Of a DNA stretch of 64,000 nucleotides, positions 25,522 through 33,204 are shown one piece after another. Positions within the stretch are counted from its first letter, which is position 1, and each line of letters starts with the position of its first letter. The notes beneath the pieces were generated by a model, which was given only the letters and a program-made list of their open reading frames with translations, ran no database searches and was not told the DNA's origin. The translations under genes were made by a program, and so were the position numbers. This stretch comes from Pseudomonadota bacterium (GTDB lineage: Bacteria; Pseudomonadota; Alphaproteobacteria; Azospirillales; Azospirillaceae). The DNA lies in contig JAFAFA010000105.1 of NCBI GenBank assembly GCA_023423695.1, positions 62,001 to 126,000 on the forward strand, written 5' to 3'.

Positions 25522-27128
25522 CGGCGGAGCCCCTGACCGCGCCGCGCCAACCGGTGCCGGCCGTCCTGCGCCGCCTGATCGCGGGCGGCCAACGGATTTG
25601 GAAAGCCGCCGCCGTCCAGGCCGCGGTGACGCTGGTGCTTGCGCTCGCCTATCTGTGGATGGGCGACGTCTATATCCGCGTCCTGGTGGCCGAGCACCGG
25701 GCGAACGCGGCGCTCACCGCCTCGTCGATGGCCAGCACCCTGTCCAGCGCGCTGAACGAGCGCTTGGCGCTGGTCCGCGGCCTGACCGCCTTCGTCGAGG
25801 TGGCCGCCGCCGCCGGCAGCCTCACCGAGCAGTTCCCGCGCTATGCCGAGGGGCTGCGGCGCTCGGTGGTGGGGGTGCGCAACATCTCCGGCGCGCCGGG
25901 CTTCGTCGTCCGCATCGTCTATCCGGTCGAGGGCAACGAGAAGGTGCTGGGCAACGAGGTGCAGCGCGCCATCATCAGCCGCGACGTGACCATCCACGGC
26001 CCCGTGACGCTGCTCCAGGGCGGGCAGGGGCTGATCGCCCGTCAGATCGTCTACGGGCCGGGCAAGCCCTGGGGAGCGGTCGGTCTGGTGTTCGATGTCG
26101 GGGCCATCCTCGGCGAGGTGCGCTTCGACCGGGTGCCGCCGCATCTGGGCTTCGCCATCGTGACCGACAGCGGCCGGCAGGTGGCGGGCGACGTGCTGGC
26201 GCTGAAGGGAGATCCGCTGGTGGAGCGGATCAACCTGCCGGACGGCCATTGGGAACTGGCGCTGGCCCCGCGCACCAGCTGGGAGGGGCTGGCCTACGCC
26301 GACCCGACCTTCCGCGGATTCCAGGCGGCCTTCCTGCTGCTGGCCCTGCTGATCGAGGCGCTGACCTTCATGGCGGTCAGCCGCCGCTATACGCTGGAAC
26401 GGCAGGTCGACCTGCGCACCGCCGAATTGGGCCGCGCCAAGAACGAGCTGGAGCAGTTCGCCTACGCCACCGCCCACGACCTGCAGGAACCGCTGCGCGC
26501 CATCGCCAGCTATGCCCAGCTTCTGGAGAAGCAGCAGAGGGGCAAGCTGGACGAGGAAAGCGCGGGCTTCATCCACGAGATCGTCGACGGGGCGGGGCGG
26601 CTGAAGATGCTGCTGCGCGACGTCCAGCTGTTCCTGGCGGAGGATCGGGTGCCGCTCGGCTGCGGCACGGTCGCGGCCGGGGACGCGCTTCAGGCGGCGC
26701 TGACCGCGCTGAAGCGGCGCATCGCCGATGCCGGCGCCACCGTCACCATGGGCGAGCTGCCGGCGGTGCAGGCTGACGAACGGCGCCTGCGCGAGATCTT
26801 CATCGTGCTGATCGCCAATGCGGTCGAATACCGCCATCCCTACCGCGCAGCGGAGGTCCATGTCTCCGGCCGGCGCGTCGACGGCTATGACGTGATCGAC
26901 GTGCGCGACAACGGCATCGGCATCGAGCCGCGCTACCGCGCCCAGATCTTCGAGGTGTTCCGCCGCCTGCATTCGCGCGACGAGCATCCCGGCACCGGCA
27001 TGGGGCTCGCCATCGCCCGCAAGATGGTGGAGCGGCTGGGCGGCCGGATCACCGTCGTCTCCAGCCCCGGCGTCGGCAGCACCTTTTCCATCCATCTGCC
27101 CCATCCGGCCTTCCGAGGATTCCCCTGA
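25518..27128 (+). CDS. Membrane sensor histidine kinase with CHASE-like periplasmic domain
   Basis: 536 residues. TM1 (about 32-50) and TM2 (about 267-290) enclose a periplasmic sensor resembling CHASE domains (FVRIVYPVEGNEKVLGNEVQ). HisKA has its His near residue 320 in FAYATAHDLQEPLRAIASY, and HATPase lies at about 420-530 (DNGIGIEPRYRAQIF, then GTGMGLAIARKMVERLGG). CHASE-type domains sense small extracellular molecules. The start overlaps the preceding kinase by 4 bp and the stop overlaps the response regulator (TGATG). Both kinases share the same dimerisation subtype and may phosphorylate the same receiver. Confidence 0.87.
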   Translation: MTAEPLTAPRQPVPAVLRRLIAGGQRIWKAAAVQAAVTLVLALAYLWMGDVYIRVLVAEHRANAALTASSMASTLSSALNERLALVRGLTAFVEVAAAAGSLTEQFPRYAEGLRRSVVGVRNISGAPGFVVRIVYPVEGNEKVLGNEVQRAIISRDVTIHGPVTLLQGGQGLIARQIVYGPGKPWGAVGLVFDVGAILGEVRFDRVPPHLGFAIVTDSGRQVAGDVLALKGDPLVERINLPDGHWELALAPRTSWEGLAYADPTFRGFQAAFLLLALLIEALTFMAVSRRYTLERQVDLRTAELGRAKNELEQFAYATAHDLQEPLRAIASYAQLLEKQQRGKLDEESAGFIHEIVDGAGRLKMLLRDVQLFLAEDRVPLGCGTVAAGDALQAALTALKRRIADAGATVTMGELPAVQADERRLREIFIVLIANAVEYRHPYRAAEVHVSGRRVDGYDVIDVRDNGIGIEPRYRAQIFEVFRRLHSRDEHPGTGMGLAIARKMVERLGGRITVVSSPGVGSTFSIHLPHPAFRGFP

Positions 27129-27565
27129 TGCAGGACCTGACGACTCCTTTCGAGATCCTGCTGGTCGAGGACGACCCGGCCGATGCCGGCCTCGCCAAGC
27201 GTGCGCTGCGCGACGGCCGCATCCTGTGCAACGTGGGCCATGTCCGCGACGGCGTGGAGGCGATGGAGTATCTGCGCCGCCAGGGCCCATTCGCCGGGGC
27301 CACCCGGCCCGACCTGATCCTGCTCGACCTGAACATGCCGCGCATGGACGGCCGCGAGGTCCTGCAGGAGTTGAAGGCGGACGAGGAGCTGAAGACCATT
27401 CCGGTGGTGATCCTCACCACCTCCGACGTCGACCGCGACGTGAACGCCAGCTATCTGCTGGGAGCCAACAGCTTCATCACCAAGCCGATGGACATGGACG
27501 CCTTCTTCGATGCGGTGAAGAGCATCGAGGAATACTGGTTCCGCGTCGTCCGGCTGCCACGGTGA
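27128..27565 (+). CDS. Single-domain response regulator (Rcp1-like)
   Basis: 145 residues, receiver domain only. The acidic pocket is EDD (ILLVEDDPADA), the phospho-acceptor Asp lies in LILLDLNMPRMDG, and a switch Thr (LTTSD) and Lys (ITKPMDMDAF) are present. The long beta4-alpha4 and C-terminal helix are like cyanobacterial Rcp1, partner of phytochrome-type kinases. It has no output domain, so it should pass phosphate on or bind a target. It overlaps the upstream kinase by 1 bp. Confidence 0.9.
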   Translation: MQDLTTPFEILLVEDDPADAGLAKRALRDGRILCNVGHVRDGVEAMEYLRRQGPFAGATRPDLILLDLNMPRMDGREVLQELKADEELKTIPVVILTTSDVDRDVNASYLLGANSFITKPMDMDAFFDAVKSIEEYWFRVVRLPR

Positions 27566-27577
27566 AGCAGGCCAGAC

Positions 27578-28999
27578 ATGTCCATTGCCTTACCGGCCAA
27601 ACCCGCCCCTTCCCACGACGGCCCGCAACCGGAGGAGGGGCGCACCGCGATCCTGCTCGTCGAGGATGACGACGCCGACGCGCGTCTGGTCACCCGGTCA
27701 CTGACGCCCTATGCCCGCCGCTCCACCGTGGCGCGCGCCACCTCGCTGAAGGAGGCGCGGGTTTGGCTGCACCGCAATGCCTGCGACGTCGTGCTGCTCG
27801 ACCTATCGCTGCCCGACAGCTTCGGGCTGGAGACGGTGACTCGCCTGCATGCCGACGCGCCGTCGCTGCCGCTGGTGGTGCTGACCGGCTATGACGACGA
27901 GGATTTCGCGCTGGAGATCCTCGCCCACGGCGCTCAGGACTATTTGGTCAAGGGGCAGACCGACGGCCCGCTGATGTGGCGCGCCGTCCAGCACGCCATG
28001 GTCCGCAAGCGGCTGGAGGAGGAGTTGCGCCTGTCGGAGGAGCGGCTGCAGGGCATCATCGGGCTGGCGCAGGACGCCATCCTGACCACCGACGAGACCC
28101 TGAACATCACCCTGTTCAACCGGGCGGCGGAAAGCCTGTTCGGCTACGATGCCGACGACATCCTGGGGCGGTCGCTGTCGCTGCTGATCCCCGAACGCTT
28201 CCGCCCCGACCACGAGGCGCACATCGCCGGCTTCGCCGTGTCGGAGATGCAGGCGCGGGTGATGACCAACCGGCGCGAGGTCCAGGGGCTGACCGCGGAC
28301 GGACGGGAATTCCCGGCCGAGGTGTCGATCGCCAAGCTGCACCATGCCCGCGGCCTGCTGTTCACCGCCGTCATCCGCGACGTGTCGGAGCGCAAGCGGG
28401 TGGAGAGCGAGCTTCGCCGCATGGCGACCACCGATCCTCTGACCGGGCTGAACAACCGCCGCCGCTTCATGGAATTGGCGGAGGTCGAGATGGCGCGGCT
28501 GCGCCGCTATGGCCGGCCGGTGTCGGTGCTGATGCTGGACATCGACCGCTTCAAGGCGATCAACGACACCCATGGCCATGCCGTGGGAGACCGGGCGCTG
28601 ATCCGGCTGGCGGAGGTCTGCCGCGACGAATTGCGCGACACCGACCATGTCGGCCGGCTGGGCGGAGAGGAGTTCGCGATCATCCTGCCCGAGACCCCGC
28701 TGGCGTCGGCGACCGAGGTGGCGGAGCGGCTGCGCCAGCGTCTTGCCATGGCGGACGTGGCGCTGCAGCCCGGCGGCCATGCCGGCGGTCATTCCGGTGG
28801 CGGGGCCCTTCGGATGACCGTCAGCATCGGGGCCGCCGTATGCGGCGACGAGGACGCCAGCGTCGAGCGCGCCTTGGGCCGCGCCGACCGCGCGTTGTAC
28901 GAGGCGAAATCGCTGGGCCGCAACCGCGTCGTCGTCAGCGACGGCCATCCCGGCCCGGCCTTCGCCACCGCATCCATTCCCACCTCCATCGCGAGCTGA
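27578..28999 (+). CDS. Diguanylate cyclase with receiver and PAS domains (REC-PAS-GGDEF)
   Basis: 473 residues. Receiver domain about 20-145 (ILLVEDDDADARLV, acceptor Asp in VVLLDLSLPDSFG), PAS about 155-275 (DAILTTDETLNITLFNRAAE), and GGDEF about 290-460. The active-site motif is GGEEF (residues 363-367), and an RxxD inhibition site (RDTD) lies exactly 5 residues upstream, so it probably makes c-di-GMP with product feedback. It follows the single-domain regulator by 12 bp. It is the only enzymatic output in this operon and links the two kinases to c-di-GMP, which the PilZ chemoreceptor upstream could read. Confidence 0.92.
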   Translation: MSIALPAKPAPSHDGPQPEEGRTAILLVEDDDADARLVTRSLTPYARRSTVARATSLKEARVWLHRNACDVVLLDLSLPDSFGLETVTRLHADAPSLPLVVLTGYDDEDFALEILAHGAQDYLVKGQTDGPLMWRAVQHAMVRKRLEEELRLSEERLQGIIGLAQDAILTTDETLNITLFNRAAESLFGYDADDILGRSLSLLIPERFRPDHEAHIAGFAVSEMQARVMTNRREVQGLTADGREFPAEVSIAKLHHARGLLFTAVIRDVSERKRVESELRRMATTDPLTGLNNRRRFMELAEVEMARLRRYGRPVSVLMLDIDRFKAINDTHGHAVGDRALIRLAEVCRDELRDTDHVGRLGGEEFAIILPETPLASATEVAERLRQRLAMADVALQPGGHAGGHSGGGALRMTVSIGAAVCGDEDASVERALGRADRALYEAKSLGRNRVVVSDGHPGPAFATASIPTSIAS

Positions 29000-29017
29000 C
29001 GGCATGTCCGAGGAAGT

Positions 29018-30433
29018 ATGGCCGAAGGAATGATGACGGACACCTCCGGCCAGGACGGGATTCTGCTGGTCTCCGGCGACGCCATGCGCGGACGGCAGAT
29101 CGCCATCGCGCTGGGCGGCATTCCCCTGCAGGTGGGCACGGTCGACGCGGCGGTTGAGCGCCTGCGCGGCGGCGGTGCAGCGGCAGGCGACGGCGTGGTC
29201 GTGATCGACGCCGCCGGCAGTATCGCCGATGTTGCTGCCGGTCATGCCGCGGTCGAGGCGCTGGTCCGGCTGGACCCGATCCCCGCCGTGCTGGTCCTGT
29301 TGCCGGATGGGCAGGAGGATGCCGCGGCATGCTTCATCGCGGCCGGCGCGCAGGATGCGCTGCCGGCCGGCGATGCCGCCGCCTTGCGCCGCGCCGTCGC
29401 CGCCGCCCGCCGGCGTCAGGCACGGGAAAACCGCTTGCGTGCGGCTTTGGCGGGGGCGGAGCGGGCAGGGGACGAGGCGGGGGCGCTGTTCGACGCCGCC
29501 GCTGCCGCGGTGGAAGCGGCGCTCGACCCCATGCTGGCGCTGACCGCCGCTGCGCTGCAATCGCCGCTGCTGCCGAGCCAGCAGGACCGGCTGGCCGGTG
29601 TCCGGGCGGCGGGCTCCGCCCTCCGCACGGCGCTTCCGGCCCTGCGTGCGGTGAAGCTGGAAGCCGCAACGGCGGAGACGCTGACCCTTGGCGATCTGTT
29701 GGCAGGCGCGCAGGCGGTCGTGGTGGATGGGGACGCCGACCAACGGTTCACCGGCGACGCGGGCGGGTTGCGCTCCCTGCTGGTCCTCCTGACGGTGGAG
29801 ACGGGAGCGGAGCTGTCGCTGTCGCTTCAGCCGGTGGGGGAGGCGGCCGAGCTGATCCTCCGCCGCCGGGGCGTGCCGCGGCTGCGCCCGCTGGCACTGG
29901 CGGTGGCCGGACCGCAAGTCCGGCGGTTGGGAGGGCGCCTGCTTGCGGACGACACGGCCGGCGCGGGCGTGGATGGCGGCGCCGGGGAATGGCTGACCGC
30001 CCGAATCCCTGTGCAGTTGCCGTCCCATCCTGTTGCGCCGCCGGCCACCCTGTCGGTCCTGTTGGTGGAGGACAACCCGATCGGCCGGCTGGTCGCCGCC
30101 GGTTTCTTAAAGGCGCTGGGCCATGCGGTGACGACCGCGGAGGACGGGGCCCAGGGCGTGGCTGCGGCGACCGAACGGCGGTTCGACCTGATCGTGATGG
30201 ACGTGCAGATGCCGGTGATGGACGGCCATGAAGCATCGCGCGCCATCCGTGCGCTGCCGGGCGAGGCGGGTCGTGTGCCGATCGTGGCGCTCACCGCCGG
30301 CACGGATGCTGAGGACGACGCCCAGTGCCGCGCCGCCGGAATGGACGACTGCCTGCACAAGCCGTTGACCATGGATCGGTTGGGGGCCGTGCTGGAGCGC
30401 CTGTTCCCAGGTCGTGTTCCACCGGGCAGCTGA
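29018..30433 (+). CDS. Hybrid-kinase-like protein with C-terminal receiver, degenerate core
   Basis: 471 residues. Residues about 10-130 look like a receiver fold (GILLVSGDAMRGRQIA) without the usual acidic pocket. The middle (about 130-335) has the layout of a HisKA-HATPase pair, but I find no phospho-acceptor His, N box or glycine-rich lid. The C-terminal receiver (about 345-465) is intact: LLVEDN, acceptor Asp in LIVMDVQMPVMDG, LTAGTD and HKPLT. It probably serves as a phosphate sink or scaffold for the operon, unable to autophosphorylate. It is the last gene of the chain, 18 bp after the cyclase. The start at 29018 could instead be 29030. Confidence 0.72.
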   Translation: MAEGMMTDTSGQDGILLVSGDAMRGRQIAIALGGIPLQVGTVDAAVERLRGGGAAAGDGVVVIDAAGSIADVAAGHAAVEALVRLDPIPAVLVLLPDGQEDAAACFIAAGAQDALPAGDAAALRRAVAAARRRQARENRLRAALAGAERAGDEAGALFDAAAAAVEAALDPMLALTAAALQSPLLPSQQDRLAGVRAAGSALRTALPALRAVKLEAATAETLTLGDLLAGAQAVVVDGDADQRFTGDAGGLRSLLVLLTVETGAELSLSLQPVGEAAELILRRRGVPRLRPLALAVAGPQVRRLGGRLLADDTAGAGVDGGAGEWLTARIPVQLPSHPVAPPATLSVLLVEDNPIGRLVAAGFLKALGHAVTTAEDGAQGVAAATERRFDLIVMDVQMPVMDGHEASRAIRALPGEAGRVPIVALTAGTDAEDDAQCRAAGMDDCLHKPLTMDRLGAVLERLFPGRVPPGS

Positions 30434-30569
30434 TGCGGATTCGATGCAAATTGCAGAAAAATTTACAGATCTAAAACCATATTCCACCTGACGGTAACCG
30501 ACCTTCGGTTGCCCGCCGCCGGCTCGGACGGTATCACTTGGAGGCGGAGAACTGGCGGGAGGATCGGGA

Positions 30570-30974
30570 ATGGATACACAGACGGTCGATTACCCCCGGC
30601 ACCGCATCCTGGTCGTGGAGGACCAGCCCTTCGTCCGCCGCACCATCGTCCAGATCCTGGGCCAGATCGGCTTCCGCGACGTCGCCGAGGCCGACAATGG
30701 CGAGTCGGCGATGTATGAGTGCATCCGCGTCAATCCCGACCTGATCGTCTGCGACATCGACATGAAGCCGGTCTCCGGCCTTCAATTCCTCGCCCGTCTG
30801 CGCGCCAGCACCGAGGCCGCCAACCCGCGGGCGCCGGTGGTGTTCCTGACCAACCACACCGAATCCGAGATCGTGAAGCAGGCGATGGCGCTGGGCGTCA
30901 ACGGCTTCGTGGTCAAGCCCCCGTCCTTCGCCGCGCTGAAGGAGCGGGTCGACAGGCTGCTGGGGGGACGGTGA
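30570..30974 (+). CDS. Single-domain response regulator (CheY-like)
   Basis: 134 residues, receiver domain only: ILVVEDQPFVRRTI, acceptor Asp in LIVCDIDMKPVSG, LTNHTE and VVKPPSFAAL. It has its own upstream region of 136 bp with an AT-rich tract (30440-30480) and a good Shine-Dalgarno (ggaggatcggga), so it is probably transcribed separately from the preceding operon. Its stop overlaps the following lipoprotein gene (GTGA). Confidence 0.88.
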   Translation: MDTQTVDYPRHRILVVEDQPFVRRTIVQILGQIGFRDVAEADNGESAMYECIRVNPDLIVCDIDMKPVSGLQFLARLRASTEAANPRAPVVFLTNHTESEIVKQAMALGVNGFVVKPPSFAALKERVDRLLGGR

Positions 30975-31315
30975 GGCTCCGTACGGGCATTCCGGTCCTT
31001 GCGCTCATCCTGGCGGCCTGCTCCGGCGAGCCGTCGGAAGGCGACATGCGCAAGCTGGTGGAGACGCACACCCGACGCACGCTGGAGCGGCAGGGCAATG
31101 CCGGCTTCCGCACCTTCGACAATTTCCGCAAGCAGGGCTGCGTCGAGGCGAAGCTGAAGAGCGGGCAGGACGGCAGCGGGCAGTATGACTGCTACTACGC
31201 CGCCACTTTCGTGCCGCAGCCAGGGCAGCCGCCGCTGACCGTCAACGGCAAGGGGCGCTTCCGCCGCACCGACAAGGGAATGGCCTTCGAGGATCTGGGC
31301 GCCCAGCCGCGCTGA
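30971..31315 (+). CDS. Small lipoprotein, unknown function
   Basis: 114 residues with a GTG start that overlaps the upstream stop by 4 bp. A short signal peptide ends in the lipobox LILAAC (Cys at residue 17), so the protein should be lipid-anchored. The mature part contains two further Cys residues (GCVEAKL and YDCYYA) that could form a disulfide. I recognise no family. Translational coupling to the CheY-like gene suggests a common signal, but that is inference. Confidence 0.72.
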   Translation: MRLRTGIPVLALILAACSGEPSEGDMRKLVETHTRRTLERQGNAGFRTFDNFRKQGCVEAKLKSGQDGSGQYDCYYAATFVPQPGQPPLTVNGKGRFRRTDKGMAFEDLGAQPR

Positions 31316-31321
31316 AGTCCT

Positions 31322-31933
31322 TCAGCCCTTGCGGGCAAGGCGCGACAGGGTCGCCAGCGGATCGCCGGTCTCCTCGCCGAAGCAGACCTCCACGTCCTCG
31401 CACACCTCGCAATTGGGCGATTTGCACAGCATCAGCCCCTCGCGCTCGCAAAGCTGCCGGTAGAAGAACTTCTTCCACTTCATATCGCCGGCATTCAATG
31501 CCACCAGCGCTGGGAAATGGCGGCGGAACATCGTGTTCAGTTCGTCCCGGTCGTGGAACCCCATGTCCTGCCACAGATGGTTCGGCTCCAGCGACCGGCG
31601 GGCCAGGATGGCGGACAGCCAGCGCTCCTCATCCGCCCCCCGCGCGCCATGTTCGGTCAGAAACGCGCGCAGGTCGGCCTCCTCGATGGCATCCTCGCCG
31701 GCTTTCGTCCCATCGGGGAGGGATGCGACGGCGGCGGAATAATGCGGGGCGTGGCGGGTGGCCAACTCCGCAATCTCGACCTTGGTCAGGGCGAGCGCCT
31801 GTGGCATCGAGCGAGCCCCATCCGCGGCGGCAAGGGACAGGATGCGGCCGAAGATCATGCGGTCGGCGGCGGGATCGTCCGGGTCCGTGCAGTCCGGAGC
31901 GCAGGCAGGCGAATGGGCTGAGAGCTTGGACAT
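31322..31933 (-). CDS. nifQ: NifQ, molybdenum-handling nitrogen fixation protein
   Basis: 203 residues. The C-terminus has the NifQ signature C-x4-C-x2-C-x5-C (CKSPNCEVCEDVEVC, about residues 168-183), which holds a Mo-Fe-S cluster. NifQ supplies molybdenum for FeMo-cofactor assembly. Upstream are NifQ-like helical segments (DRMIFGRILSLAA, then WLSAILARRSLEPNHLWQDMG, then MKWKKFFYRQLCEREGL). The start at 31933 has ggtggag at proper spacing; 31939 and a longer frame to 32032 are alternatives. It is not in a nif cluster within this window, and I found no sigma-54 site upstream. It converges with the lipoprotein gene. Confidence 0.93.
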   Translation of the reverse strand: MSKLSAHSPACAPDCTDPDDPAADRMIFGRILSLAAADGARSMPQALALTKVEIAELATRHAPHYSAAVASLPDGTKAGEDAIEEADLRAFLTEHGARGADEERWLSAILARRSLEPNHLWQDMGFHDRDELNTMFRRHFPALVALNAGDMKWKKFFYRQLCEREGLMLCKSPNCEVCEDVEVCFGEETGDPLATLSRLARKG

Positions 31934-32075
31934 GTCCATCTCCACCGGCTGGAAGCACCCGCGACGCCTGCTATCCTGACCCAGGATGCTGCATGTGCGA
32001 AAGACGCTCTGCCAGCCGCCGGCCTGCGGCATTGAGCCGCATCATTCCGGCCGTATCCTCATTCCGGCAATCGCC

Positions 32076-32528
32076 TCATTCAGCACGGGCGTCGATCTCT
32101 TCGGCGAAGCGCTCGAAGAAGGCGGCCAGCACCCTGTCGGTCTTGGCCTGCACCAACTTCACCGCCAGCCGGCCGACGGCCCCGCCCAGCGCAACCGTCA
32201 GGCTGTAGGTCAACAGGGTGCGTCCGCCGCCATCCTCATCCAGGACCACCAGCGCTTCGCCCTTCACGGCGCCGGCCAGCCCGCCGTTGCCCTGCGCGAT
32301 CAGCCGGTAGCGGTGGATGCCATCCTCCGGCGCCAGGGTCAGCCGGCCGGAGAATCGCGCCTTCATCGGACCCAGCGTGGTGCGCACCCGTGCGGCATAG
32401 TCGGTCGGGGAGAGCCGCTCCATCTCTTCCAGCACGGGGATGCAGCGCATCAGCACCGCCGGGTCGCAGAGCGCCGCGAACACGCGGTCGCGCGGCCCGG
32501 GGACGCTGTGGGTTCCGGTGATGTCCAT
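32076..32528 (-). CDS. CoxG-like SRPBCC protein (carbon monoxide dehydrogenase subunit G family)
   Basis: 150 residues. It matches the CoxG family: GTHSVPGPRDRVFAALCDP, then a Cys-Ile-Pro motif (MRCIPVLEEM), then GPMKARFSGRLTL, and a C-terminal amphipathic helix. CoxG-type proteins assist maturation or membrane recruitment of molybdenum hydroxylases. None is encoded in this window. It lies on the same strand just upstream of nifQ (143 bp), another molybdenum-related gene. The start at 32528 matches the family's N-terminus; the frame is open to 32594. Confidence 0.82.
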   Translation of the reverse strand: MDITGTHSVPGPRDRVFAALCDPAVLMRCIPVLEEMERLSPTDYAARVRTTLGPMKARFSGRLTLAPEDGIHRYRLIAQGNGGLAGAVKGEALVVLDEDGGGRTLLTYSLTVALGGAVGRLAVKLVQAKTDRVLAAFFERFAEEIDARAE

Positions 32529-32650
32529 GCGCCGTCTTCCTCTTTCGCAATCCCGCAAGTTCGCAATCCCGGTGCAACGTCCGGGCAGACACATCTGGTA
32601 TTGATTGCGGCCGGAACCAAGCCGCTGACGCCACCAGGAGGACGGATCCC

Positions 32651-33070
32651 ATGCGACAAGCCGCCACGATGCTGACGATCGCCACCCGCGGCACCGGATT
32701 GGTCGAGGTGACGGCCCCGGTGCGGCGCTGGGTGGCGGAGCAGGGGATGGCCACGGGGCTGCTGACGGTGTTCTGCCGCCACACCTCGGCCTCCCTGACC
32801 ATCCAGGAGAATGCCGATCCCGACGTGCAGGCCGACCTGCTTCGCTTCTTCCGCCGGCTGGTGGCGGAGGACCCGTCGCTCTACGAGCACACCACCGAGG
32901 GGCCGGACGACATGCCCGCGCACATCCGCTCCGCGCTGACCGGCGTCAGCCTGTCGATCCCGGTGATGGAAGGGGAGCCGGTCCTGGGCACCTGGCAGGG
33001 GATCTACCTGTTCGAACACCGCGCCCGTCCCCACCGGCGCGAGATCGCGCTGCATCTGCTGGGGGACTGA
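32651..33070 (+). CDS. YjbQ-family (UPF0047) protein
   Basis: 139 residues, full length for the family. Signatures are FCRHTSASLTIQENADPDVQ, then the loop HTTEGPDDMPAHIRSAL, then GTWQGIYLFEHR. YjbQ proteins have a weak thiamine-phosphate-synthase-like activity in E. coli, but their physiological role is uncertain. It is a single gene, divergent from the CoxG-like gene, with a Shine-Dalgarno (caggagga) before the ATG. Confidence 0.92.
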   Translation: MRQAATMLTIATRGTGLVEVTAPVRRWVAEQGMATGLLTVFCRHTSASLTIQENADPDVQADLLRFFRRLVAEDPSLYEHTTEGPDDMPAHIRSALTGVSLSIPVMEGEPVLGTWQGIYLFEHRARPHRREIALHLLGD

Positions 33071-33204
33071 AGCGATATGAGGAGGGTGGCCCGCGGCCAG
33101 CCTGAAATATCTTTCATCCGGTCGCAAGGCGGCGGTGAACGGAGGCTTCCTAGATTGTGGACAACACCGGACAGCCGGAACCGCATCACTGGAGCGTTGT
33201 CGCC

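Noticed and set aside
31960..32020. Possible sigma-54 promoter for nifQ (TGGCAGAG with a downstream GC on the minus strand)
   Set aside because: The distance between the GG and GC elements is three bases too long, and no NifA-type upstream site was found.
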